From: Sipunculus nudus
Lineage: Eukaryota; Annelida; Sipuncula; Golfingiida; Sipunculidae
NCBI GenBank assembly: GCA_026874595.1
Contig: CM049309.1
Location: 68,368,926-68,432,925, forward strand
Length of the DNA: 64,000 bases
Direction: 5' to 3'
The position numbers and the translations under genes are program-made. Under the pieces are notes generated by a model. That model was given only the letters and a program-made list of their open reading frames with translations. It made no database searches and was not told where the DNA came from. Below, piece by piece: positions 1 through 13,500 of the stretch (the first letter of the stretch is position 1; each line of letters begins with the position of its first letter).

Positions 1-219
1 ATAAGTGTTAAATATTTTTCAGTCTATTTATCATATAAAAAAAAACACGACGTCAGATTTTGTCTTTAACAATCATATACATGTTGTGACCTGCCACTTC
101 ATTGCACGTATATTGCATACTCTCGGTTCTGTCTGTACATATTGTATCAATCACACTCGTACAAATGAATCGTTGGACCAAGCGGATCATCATGTGTTAA
201 GCATCAGTCATTAACCCAC

Positions 220-318
220 CACGTCTGTAGCATTTGAATCGGCCTTCATGGTTAGTAGGTTGAGACACACATCGATCTGGCCGTTCTGGGCAGCCAGATG
301 AAGAGGTGTCTTCTTTGC
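220..318 (-). CDS. TRPN1: TRPN exon 18: ankyrin repeat 19 (last exon in the window)
   Basis: Residues 1344-1376 (33 codons). Acceptor TTCCAG, donor GTGGGT. Contains [16 protein letters not shown] and ends SNATDV. A GTGGTG string near the end offers a second possible donor two codons earlier, but the 33-residue length and phase agree with the chosen one. Positions 1-219 would be the start of intron 18; no further exon is seen there. Confidence 0.93.
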
Positions 319-3300
319 CTGGAAAAAATATATTTAAGGTATTTGAAACATTTTCCCCACATTAACCTTTTTAGCTAATTGCTTTTTTTTCAGTAGCCAA
401 ATGAACAGGAGTCTTCTTTGCCTTAAAAGAGGAATTATTTCAACTTGTTTTATCGAGTAAGCATTTATACCAAACTGATTTTTTAACAGATTACGTGCAT
501 ACATGTTTGATACAATCTATTATAAAACGTTCATCATACATGTTGTCTGTCACGGTTCAATTTCTCGAAGGTTGCTTCACAGCGCAAATCAAAGGCTGGA
601 CCAAATAGGGGACACCTGTATACATTGATGAATCTTTTTCGCCAGTCGGAAATTTATATTTAATGTGTTTTCAGATACAAGTGTTAAACGCGCACCGGAT
701 TAAGTTACCTATGTCACAATCACAAAGATTCCTTTTAAGAGAAACATGTTATGGTCATCCAAATTACCTCGAGAGCAAATTTGATAGATTATTTGTTCAC
801 TGAGTTTTTCACACCAACTCTGCTCAACATTTAATCCGTCCAACCAACAGGGATAAAATACATGGTACCTTAGTGGAGGTTTAATAATATACACTGCCAA
901 AATCAAACCAAGCTAAAACGCTAACCAGAACTCATCGATGAGAGCATAAGATCAGAATACTAAATACTAATTATTGATATTATAATAAAAGTATTATATA
1001 CTTTGATTAATATAATCAGACTCTTACCAGAGTCAAAGCATCGATAGACGCATCGTGTTTTTCCACCAGTAGTTTTACCAGGGCGTTGTATCCGTTCTGG
1101 GCCGCCAGGTGAAGAGGGGTGACGCCTACTTTGGACTTAGCATTAACAAACGCTTTATGGGACAGCAACACGTTCGCGACCTCGATGTGTCCGTTTTCTG
1201 CTGCCAGATGCAAAGCTGCTTTACCATGCTGAAATAAAAGTCAGATGAAACAATTTAAACTTGTGTTGGTTATGTATTGCCTCCGCCAGGAGGGTACGCG
1301 TCCGTTCATTTGTGTTTGTGTGTCTGTTCACAACATAACTCACCCATTCATGAACAGGCTATCTCACTGCATTTTTAGTGGGTTGAAAACTTAGCACACA
1401 TCATTTTATAGTAACTAACCTTCTGATAAAATAATAGAAAAAAAGATAATGCCAAATGGACAAAGCCTGAACCAAAGAACAAAGAGACAGACCTGATAAA
1501 TCTAAGTTATCCATGCAGGGCCTTAATTTCTTGTAACACTAAAGCTGAAGTTGTTATATCGTCTGACCCTAAACCATTACTTTGGATTACATTATGTAGG
1601 TCAACATAGGTGTCGCCACTATGGGTATATTTCGCATATAGGTCCCATGAGCAATATGACGGTAAATTTTATTAGGACAACTGGCTACTATATTGAGAAA
1701 TCTGCCATTTTGTATATATTTTATTTTCAATCACCTCTGTGGTGCTTAAATATGTTTTTGCCTCATAAACTCGGAGAAGTCAGGTTCAATTATGTTATAA
1801 CTTTGCATTCTTATAGTCATTAAGGTGTTAAGCGGGCATATTATTTCAATTTTATAAACGAACTCACAATATTTGTTCAGCACTCTCGTACACGTAGAAT
1901 GGTCTTGCTCTCATGGTGCTCCAAATCATGTTTTTATCAGAGTGACCTAATTCTGTGCGTTTCTGGGAAATTTGACCAAAACTTATAAGGGTTTAAGTTA
2001 AAGTTCCTAGGTTCAGCTATTACAATTTGTGCCTTGTTTAAGGACAGCTAAAAGCAGATAATATGAGTCAGAAACTGGGAATGGGGGCCATATAGGATTT
2101 ATGCAAATTGAACTATGTTCCATTTAAATATTTTGGTAGACTTTGAATATGTGTATCCAGCCGCATTTCCGAGACGTATGGTGACAAAATAATTTCTGTT
2201 GCAATTTGTGTTACATGGGTCTTTCCGTATGATAACTGGACTAAAAGTACATTTCGTATCGTCAGGGGGGCATAACGGTATTGTTTGAAATTCTGAAAAC
2301 TGATGTTTTTATGATTTTTTTAATAAACTTCTACAAAATGCAAGCTCCTGTGTTTCTTTCATTACTGACTACTGTAGACTATAACAGACTTACCTCATCA
2401 AAGACATCCACTCTGGCGTGGTTCTGAAGGTGGATCTTGAGGATGTCAATATGGCCACACTCACTGGCCACAAGTAGAGGGGACCACCCGTTCTAGAAAT
2501 ATTGAAAGTACAAACAAAATAAAACATGTGTCAAGGAGAGAAATGAGCTGTATGAATGGTAAGTGGAGTGCTCCTTTTACAATGGCTAATTTAAACAGTA
2601 TTTCCGCTGATGAAGAAATAAGTTTTTTAAACAGACAGAAAGGGCAATCTAACTCTTAAACCCAGGCCTAACTAAAACATTTGAATAAGAAGAACAATGT
2701 TCAATTCTTAAATATTTTCCTGCTGAATCAGCGGGAACCAAATTGACAAACAATTATTAGATCTCTTACCACTTAAACGGATCGTAGGAATGGAACAATA
2801 CAGTTATTAAATTCAAATTAGTTTTATTTTGATAAATAAGATACTGTGGATATATATTTCTGAGAGAAATCTTTGGTATGGCAATGACGTGATGAACACT
2901 CCTACCTTTGCTTGTTTGTTGATGCTTGCCTGTAGCTTTGCTGGCGGGATGTGTTTTACCATCTCCAGCAGAATATCAGCGTTTCCGGCCCGAGCGTTGT
3001 AATGCATGGGGGTCTCGTGGGTCTGCCATGCAGTGCATGAAAGCAAATCATTCGAGTGTTATTTTTTCTGCTTTTTGAATTATGTCTAGAAATACCAGGG
3101 CAAAACCTATCAGGTTAAAGTAACTTTTTTATCTATTCTTCCGCCACTTTATTCTAAATAACTATTATGTTATCTCCCAATCAGGAATGCGGACTTAAAC
3201 TTAAGTGACTAGCTTACTCTTAAGTATTGTATGATAATAAAAATCAACAGTGGCGTTAATATCTAAAGCTATATAAGACGTCTGTGTTGTATTTCAACAT

Positions 3301-6300
3301 ATAGCTAAGTGTTAATAAGTTTTTGTTATAAAAGGAAGTAGGCCTAAACTATTTCCAAATATATAAAAAGTCACTATTTCCATTGGTCATTTAATTGCGT
3401 TAATTAGGCTAGAGTATTTTGAAATTTTCGTTTAGAAAAGCCCACGATCACAAAGATGAACACAACATTGCTCCTGTTAACAGAGGTGAAGTATTTTTTT
3501 ATTCAAAAGCTTTCCTTCTAGAAGCTTCTGCCAAAAACAAATTCTTACAAATCTGTATTATATTGTAAATAGCCACACATGAGTAACCGAATACCTTCCT
3601 TGTAGTTGTATATTTCGTAATGAACTAAATGTATTAATTCCATGTGGGGATAATCTCAATTACTGAACTATCCGTAAATATCGTGCAAATATAGAGATAA
3701 TTATTCACCTACCAGTTTTGTTTGGATGTTGGTATCGCCATCATATTCTAAGAGAAGTTTGATGATATCTGTATCCTCGAATTCCTGGTGAGCCTGCTTC
3801 TTCGAAAGCTCAGCAGCAAAATGTACAGCTGTCTCACCTTCCTGAAATAGAGGAGCTGGTCTCTGGGTTACGTCATAGCTGATATTAGCCCGATTTAATC
3901 GGACTCAATATTATAAGGCCCTACCATACATTGAGTCCGATAGCCATTCAGTGAGAGTTTCTACAGTATAAGCCACGGTGTATGCAACGAATCACTTGCA
4001 TCTTCTTTGACTGCCTGTTTACTGCCTAACAACAAGACACAAGATTCCACTATTTTGACACCATTAAGTATGTGTTTCATGGTTTCGATAGTGACTATAA
4101 TTAAACTTCGATCATCATATTTAAACATTTACTGACCTTTATACCAGAGGCATGTCCGCGAGTTTAGTCGAATGGGCGCACTTGAAAACCTCACTGGGAG
4201 CCTCGCCGACTCGAGGGACTAAGAGCCAGAATTTTGTTCACTTTTTTGTTTAAACGGGCCAACTTTGAAGAGTAACGCGCAGGCAAGGGGTAATAGTAGC
4301 ACCTGTGGCACACGTTGCAAGGGCATTGGGAGGTGTGTAGTCTGAGGCTTGTATTGTAGAAACTCTTCGCGTATGGCTATCGGACTCAGTCTATAGCAGG
4401 GCCTAATGTTATTCAGTCCGATTAAATCGGGCTAAGCTTAAATAAATTCTTCACACTAAGAACAGTTATTGTGGTCAGTGCGCTGTGCAACACAAAAATG
4501 AATTTACCCATGTGTTTGTTATTAATTCATGTGGCGGTATAGTCGGTATGGATAATTTTTAAATTCTTTCATAAATATTCAGATTCTGTGTTCAGGATGA
4601 CTTGTACCACTAACTTTTTATAAATCGCCAAATTTTTTTGTCATTTCTTGAAGTTTAAAATTAAATAACATTACCCAGTTTAATCTCTCTATTAAAATAT
4701 TGGGGACTTTTGATTTAATCGACCATATAGTTATTATAATTTTCTGAGAGCCCATGATATAACGCAAAGTTGGGCACACCGCCCCTATGATTTTTTGTTT
4801 TACTTAACGGAATAACTGAACCCTAGCTTCACGTCACTCTTCGTGAATTTAGTGTTATAATAGAAGATTTTAACTTATTGTACTGGCAAATGTTATATGG
4901 AAGGATATGTGTCACAATACCGACAAATATTTTGAAATATATGTATGTCACAATACATGTATTTGGGATACATATGAGTAAACATAAGCCACAAAATTGA
5001 TAAAAGTATGTCTCTATATGGACAACAATATAAAAGAATATATATGTGACAATACGGGAAAAATATATAAGAATACGTATCTCAGATTATGGACAAAATA
5101 TATAAGGATATATGTCACATTCTGGACAAAAATATAGGGATACATGTCACAATATGGACACAATTTATATAAATACGTGTATGTGCGATCATGGATAAAA
5201 TATATAAGAATACATAAGTCACAATATGGACAAAATATATAAGAATACATTGCATTTATGTGCGATTATGGTCAAAATATAAAAGGATATATATGTCTAT
5301 ATGAGCGAAAACATGAGTAATAAGCGCAAAACTCCTGATATGCCTTACACCACCTGCACGCACTGACCTCTCAGGAATGCAATAAACAATTAAAAAAATT
5401 GCTAACTCACGCTGTTCTGTAGGTTAACGAGCATCACAGCATCAATCCGCGACTTGTTCTTGGTGACGAACTGTAACAGCGCCCTGGCCAGCCTATAATG
5501 ACAGTGACGGACTGCCACGTGTAGGGGGCTCTCCCCCATCTAAAATAACAGCGACATCAAATGACTCTAAATATCGCGAACAGTCTGGATGACTTTTAGC
5601 CCAATTTTATATGTCTGGATGAGGACTGGCCTTTATACCGTAAAAGTTAACAAGGGATCATCATAGTTCACCATAAATTGTTTATATGTGTCACGTACAA
5701 TTCTCTTCAATAAGCACAGCATTTGATAAAAGTAAATTAATTATAATGTGTCCATTATCAGTATGGTGATTGATTATCACGATAAGATTTATTCAATAAT
5801 TAAAAGGTTATTAGAGTGATGCTGAAAAATAAGTAAAATTTACAATAGAAGTATTCTATCACACACAAACATGTTTCAACAATAAATTTACATAGATACA
5901 ATAATGTTCAGAATGCAAATATCTCGGATATTTATATATTTATTAGTCTACCACCCTTAATTGTACATGTGACGCCAAATGTGACTCATATTTATTATTC
6001 GTGGAATACCTTGGACTGCCATGTTGCATCTGCGCCCTCTGCCAGCAGAGAATTGCACATTTTAAGATGGCCATTTCGGGCAGCTATGTGGAGAGCAGTC
6101 TCACCATTCTGAATAATAAAGTGTAAGAAGTCATTCCTTTAATAGCACGCAAGTGCTGAGCGCGGTGTACCTACAGTATCTACGACGTATACATACCAAA
6201 CACTTAAAGGGTGTGAATAAATGACAAAATGCTGTTTCCCCTTCCTTGTTCATTCCAAAATTCTGCTATTAGCAAGAAATGATCATGACCTACATTCAAA

Positions 6301-6549
6301 AAAAAACAAGGAAATGTCCGAAAATATGACAATCAGTTTTAAAAGGACAAATGAATCGTTTATATTTAAGTGAATTCCAACATTTCACATTTATTAAGAT
6401 GTAATAAAACAACAGCTACATATAGATATAAGAATGTAACTTAACATAATGAAATCCACTTGAAATCAATTTCGTTGCAAATACAAGTAATGCATAATAA
6501 ATTTTACCCACAACGGTATTTCTTATATGGAATTCAAGACGAGGTCCAA

Positions 6550-6607
<58 letters not shown>

Positions 6608-7520
6608 AAAAAGAGAAAACGACGCAGAAACATAATCTGGCAAAACCCGCCCTTCAGCAAAAATGTCGCCACCAACATACGACAACCCATCTTACGAATC
6701 CTGAACGAAGAATTCCCTAAAAACCATGTTCTCTACAATATTTTCAACCGTAACACGGTCAAAATAAGCTACAGTTGTATGCCCAACCTGAAACTACACA
6801 AAGAAGGCCATAACAAACGTATCACCTCCAGGAAAAGTACAGCGCCTTCTACCGGATGCAATTGCAGGAATCCCCGTGAATGCCCAACACCCGGACAATG
6901 CCTTACAAAATCGGTCATATATCAAGCCACAGTCAGTACAGATTAAATGTATATCGGTCTCACGGAAACCTCTTTCAAAACAAGATATAACAACCACAAA
7001 ACATCGTTCAGACTCCCGGAAAAAAAGGAATAGTACCGAATTCAGTAAATACATGTGGGAGCTAAAAGAGAACAACGTTAAATTTGAAATACAGTGGAGA
7101 ATACTCAGAAAAGCCAAAGCACATTCCCCAGAAACTAACAGATGTAACCTGTGCCTGTGGAAGAAATATTTCATTTATGTAAACAAAACCTGACCGCGCT
7201 TAACCAACGCAATGAACTTGCAACAAGTTGTAGACACGCTAACAAATTCCTCTTACGTAAACTCAACACAATGAGTAATCAAGATTAGGCACGTTGTACA
7301 GCTATTAAGCACTAACACGCTTCAGTGAACAACCCGATGTTCAATGTACAACTCCTCCGTCATACTGTTCTGAAGAGTGCCTTACAACAGTACAAAATTA
7401 ATTAGTCAACACGATGCTTCCAATCGCTTGATTCCTTACACATGATATATTTATACGCTCTGGTTATACCATCAAGCACTTTGCCATCAGTGCATTGCAA
7501 ACAACATAGAAAGAACAATT

Positions 7521-7565
<45 letters not shown>

Positions 7566-10500
7566 GTCCGATATATATATATATATTTGTGTGTATGTGT
7601 ATGCGTATAAAGCTGAAATAACTAGTTGAAAAATTAGTTTAATTTTTGTCTGTCGTTCATATCTGTAAGATAAGCCTACAGTTATATTAAGACAACACTG
7701 CACAGGTGCAACAATGTGAACCAATAGCAGGTAACAAACCATTAATCACGTAAAACAATAAGAAGCATGTTTTCGAGCTTTCTGTAATTAGGTCAGGTAT
7801 CTGATGAAGTGGTCTGTGACGTTTTTAAGGTACAAGGTGTAACATCTGAAGAATAACCACGTAATCCATTGTAATAACTTTTCCTTTGTGTTCCAAGTAA
7901 CCAGGATCCGTTTACACGATAATCGGGTATAATGATAAGTGAAGGGGCATGTAGTGCCGCCGTCACTTAGTACAGTAAAACAGACTTGCTTTATTGCTTT
8001 TCGAAGTTCAGTATACCTAATACGGTAGCTTTATCATTAATTACAGGCAGAAATTGAAATATTATAACAAATTATACTAAGTTACATGTTTTCATACTGA
8101 ACGAAAAAATTTGGTATTCAAACACATGTTTTGATAAACAAGCTCTTCCTAAGAGGAAATAGGAATTAATTTACTTAACGATAAAAACATCCTCGTAGCT
8201 AAAATTCTCTGGTTCATATCAGACCGAGCCAAAAAGCTATTTAGGAAAATTTCAATAGCATTCTAGTGAACGGGTGATGGGTGAACGATAGTCTTACAAA
8301 GAGGCGGAGGAAACCATTAGAAGGGACATTAGCTTCCCGGATGGCAATGGAATAAGCAAATAGTTGTTTATTGGTTTAATATTTGAATTAAATATTAGTG
8401 CTAATGACCTGAACGTATTAATAGTTGATTAATTTCCACTCTACTTTCTAGGGCAGTTTTTACTCCAGTCTGTCCCTGCTCTTACATTTTGCTCAATTTC
8501 AAAGCCCAGTACATAGAAAACATCACATAAGAAGGACTTAGAAATGCTATTTCATAATCATATGATTATCATGATACTCAAATACTGTGCACGGGGAATG
8601 TACACTCCTAAAACGAGAATGAAATAACTGCACCTGCTGTACGGCGTTGATGTTCGCTCCGCTTTTGACAAGCATCTCTCCACATTTCTCTCCGTCTTTT
8701 ACCCGGGCAGCGATATGCAGAGGAGTCTCCTGTACCTGCAGTGAGAAAGGCATACATTAAAGGAAATAGCATAAGCCTGAACCAAATAGGGAAAGTTTAG
8801 AAAACAAAGGCCTGTAAATAAACCAGTGACAGTAAGAAGAGAAGGGAGACATTGCTAAATGAGATGATGTATATACGATTAAAAAGGTGAGCCATGAAAG
8901 GTGAATATATATATATTTGCCGCTACGATTTATAAGAAATATTATATTTAAATTTATTCAGGAGGTTTAAAAATTATGGAAATTTGCTTTTCTGCTCATG
9001 GTTACCTAAATCATCAGTGCAAAATGCAAAGACGCGTATACAGGAAGCGGTCTTGAGATAATGGTTTTCGGAGCGAGAATTTCCTGAGGACATTAGTAGC
9101 CTTTAATCAAGTCTTTTACAACTGACTTACTTCCTATGGTTCGGATTTGTGTGACGTACCTTTCCTCCTTTGAATTCCACCTGAGCCCCATACCCCAGCA
9201 GAGTCTGCACGGCCTGCGGTCTCCCACACTCCACGGCTATATGGAGAGCTGTATACCCATCCTAAAACATATAGTGCGGTCACAAAAACTTCTGTTGCAA
9301 TCCTTTACTTGAAAAAATGCCGATACAATAAACCCTTATCATTCAAATGTCACGCTTATACAAACACAGGAGTGGCAAAATATTCATATTCCTCTGCACT
9401 GCGCATGCCCGTCAAATACGGAAAAACCAGATACGAAGCTGAAGTGTTACACTATATGTCAGACTGGAAAATATAGACCAGTGCCATATTATGAATCAGA
9501 CAAGGTCGAAACGCACGTTTGAGCATGACATTTATGACATAATGCTTCGATGTACAAAAACGTTTTAAAGAGAGATCTCTAGTTGGTTGAATTATTATGC
9601 ACCTTTTGAATGAAAATTATAAAGGAAATTATAAGCGATCAGGTAAGTAATAATTATTCAGATCATAATATATTATATTACGAAACAAACCATACCTTGG
9701 TTTTAGCATCTACGGTAGCTCCTTTCTGTATGAGTGCTTTAATTACAGGTATGTGACCCCGCATTGCCGCGGAATGGAGACAGATTGCACCATTCTACAA
9801 ATCAGATTTCAAAATCATGCAAAGTTTGACCAAGTTCCCCTTAACCAAAGCTTTATTTTACTTCAAGGTTTACATAGTTTTATAAATATATATGTATCTT
9901 AATGGATTTATTCATGCTGGTCCAAATTATTTATTAATACAGAGATGATGTTTAAACACACTGGGAGTAAATCTGATTTTCTTTTGATTCTCATCTAATT
10001 TGCCTGTATTAATGAGTTACCTATTTATACGATACAGATAATAGTTCACAAGAAATTACGTCATAATACTAACATTTATCAATTACCTATTCCTCACTTT
10101 TTAAAGTGTTTACTACTCAGAAATACAATTGATATACGTAATGTAAAACTATGTTACTTTATCAGAACAATATATATTGAAAAACGTGTATGACTCAAGC
10201 AACTCTAAGATTTACAGGAACATGGAAAAAGACAAACCCTGTAGTATTTCACAGTTTACCTTATTTGGCATTAGCAGCGGTACTCCTTTCTTCAGAAAGC
10301 TAAGGGCTGTCTCCGGATGACCAAACTGTGCAGCAATATGAATTAAGGTGCTGCCGTCCTTGGTCCTGGCTGCTACATTCGCTCGAAGTCTGTCAACTAG
10401 CATCTCAGCCAGCCCAGTGTGGCCGTTTTCGGTGGCCAAATGCAGAGGGGTTCGATCAAACTGAATGAAAACCATGACCTCATATATTACTAATGTAAAA

Positions 10501-13500
10501 AATTGTAATTCAGGAGCACATCCGGGATTTGGGAAACGGAGGAGTCTAACAAAATATGACCGATGAAACAACCTAAGGTCCTTAGTTCTAAGGTCTGGAA
10601 AAGTGGGTCTATAGGCCGCAACATCGAGTTGAAACCTTAAAAAAGTTTTTGTAAAAGGCTTGTGGGGTCAAGACCCCCTGCGCCCCTCCTATGGACCCAC
10701 TTCTCTAGTCAGGTATTCTAGTGTATTATATTAATGTACTTCCGGAATCCCGTTACCGCTGTGTAACGGGCACTTTTTTTTGACAGTGTATTGTCTTTAG
10801 TTGGAAGCCACGCAATTATACTTTTATACGTTGCATGTAATGCGTTTTAGTCAAGATGCCGCAGGGCTGTATCTTGTTAAATCGGGTTCCCTGAATTGAT
10901 CATGCTTTGGCAACTTTTTATACTTCAACTTTAAAATTTAAGAATAAGAAAGGGGTTTCGTTATTGTAAGGCACACTTAGTTAAATAATAGTAACTTATT
11001 CGGAGTCTATGTTTAATTTGACTGTTAAAACTAAACAAATGTGAAGCAAAATTCAGGATCGCACAGAAGCATTTACTAATATGCTTTTCAAAAGTGTTTT
11101 TATTTCTTTGTAATATACTTTTTATTTTATCCATTATTCTAGGTTATCTCTGCTTATAGATATGAATAAAAAAACAGCATATATTTGTTTCCGTCAGAGT
11201 AAATCAGTTTCAAAAGGTAATACATAACAAGCCCCTCTGCTACATATAGAAGTCTAAACAGTGAGATAACTGATCGGATACGCTTGGAAAGCTTCATACA
11301 AAATTTACTAGTTTTACCATCAACGGTTGTATTACATATACATGTATAATAATCCTATAACACTTACATTGTCATACACATTTGGGTTAGCCTTACACAT
11401 GTGGAGATGTTTAACCATGGTCTCATCTCCTTCACTGGCACTGATGTGAAGCGGAGTCTGGCCGTCTTTCTGTAACCATGGCAACCAGGAAATTGTTAAG
11501 TTTAGAAACCAAAGGACATGATACAATATCATCTTTATGTAATGCTCTTCCATTTAAATTAAGGTAAGAAAGTAGATATCACCTACATATGTATACACAA
11601 CTGAGACGTTATGATTTTTTTGCTAGATGTCGGCATATATATCCTGGGCGTGATCCACAGGGAAAATACTAAATGCTGTAATAAAATCGTTATGAAAACC
11701 ACTTGTTAATAATGCTTTTTGAAAATACTTAAACAAAATATTATTACGTGTGCAACGATAAGATGTTAATGACAAGTATAAGGTATATGTTTGAAACCAT
11801 GTAGTGAAGAGATATACAGCTGAAGATAAACTGAGCACAGAAACAAATACGTTTAAACAATGATGTAATTGTATTCCCTTTCTAACAATGAATATATTAT
11901 GGTAAGCTACAGCAATATGTAAAGCAAGACTGTAGAAAACGGTTTATATTATTCTGTATGGACTAATACTGCATGTACATACGTTTTGCGCATCCACGTC
12001 TGACCCCAGCTCAACCAATAATCTCACTGTCTCATGATCTTTTCTCCGGCACGCCATGTGAAGTAGACTGTCTCCCGTTTCCTGAAAAAAAAGGTGGTCG
12101 TCAATTTCGTATTCAGTCTAACCGATATTTGACAGGTTTACAAGAAATATATTAAATGCAAATTATACTTAAGTTTTCATATCAAATTATTATCTTATAT
12201 TGATCGCTAATAATCTGATCAATAAACCATTGCACAAATAGTGCATAAATATATAAACTTATAAACGAGTGTAATGTATGTATAATGTAAAATATAAATA
12301 AAACTATACTCTTTTTTTCATTTCCCTTACATTTATCATTTCGAAAAAAAATGGATTGTTCCTTGTTTCGTTCATCACTTACGTTTATTCAACACATCAC
12401 AGTCCGACTTTGTGCGACAGACATGACTGTGCAAACTTTATATTGCAAAAACCTTAATAACCCGCAAATCCTTGTTATAATCGTTTCATGCGCTAAATAT
12501 AGTTCACCTGAAATACATGCTTAAAAAACAACATTTGCTCCCACATACAAATAATACAAAGCATTTTACCGACCGTATTATTACATTAATCCTCATGCAC
12601 TTGTAGCAACCAGCAGCGTTAACTACTTCACTAGAAGTAAGCTCGGAAATTTATTAACGTACTCTCTGTAATATAAATGCTTGTAACTATACGTTTGTTT
12701 ACTTGCAATAACTTACCTTGTGACGGGCGTTGAGCTGCTGCTCTGTATACAGACCAAGTAACTCCCTACAGAGGGGACCGTTTCCTGCCTCCATGGCAAG
12801 GAAGGCGGGAATCATACCATCCTGAAATTAAACTGACTGATAACAACACTATTTAATAACTAACATTTCTAAATACCTTTCGTTTGGCTGTGGTCCCATC
12901 ATTTCCGATATAAATTATAGAAAGAAAGCATTCTTATAAACTAAACCCTTTTCCTTTATAATGGAAAGTGCACCACTGACCCAGATATGTTACGTAGAAT
13001 GGGAAAACAATATTAAATACTATCGCAGTATACAAGAATATATTGAAAGGTGATATCGTGTGATTACAAAGATATTAGAGGAAGATAGCACTTCAAATAT
13101 CCACAAAGACATCAAATAGATAAAATAACTTTCCAATGTGAGCTTATATATGAAGGCACAGGTAAGTGTAGAGTGACTCTTAATATATCCGTAAATTATT
13201 TGGGAAGAAAATTTACATTATAGGTCAAATAAGTAATTTATTGATTACTGGGTGATTCTCTACTTCATTTGTAAAATAAAAAGCATCCCTGTCCAGTGGT
13301 CACTGACAGTATTTTCATTTAAAGACCATCATAGGTATAATCAGATGGGCAAGTCAACTTCTCTTATCTATATACAGTGTTTCATATCAAATGTATAATT
13401 TCAATTGTATAAAGCTCTTTCAAATTGTGCCCCAGTTTTGCTATAAAACCAAGTCAAATAACATGTAATTATTAATACCACTTTCAAAGATAAATAATAA

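Noticed and set aside
391-421. Mutually exclusive alternative exon
   Set aside because: Similarity ends after about ten codons and a stop follows, so it could not replace exon 18.
6416-6720. Frames with long Ile-Tyr runs, here and at the other (TA)n sites
   Set aside because: They are translations of (TA)n microsatellites.
10749-10779. Hairpin CCCGTTAC/GTAACGGG followed by a T-run, like a bacterial terminator
   Set aside because: It lies in an intron of a spliced eukaryotic gene; rho-independent termination does not apply.
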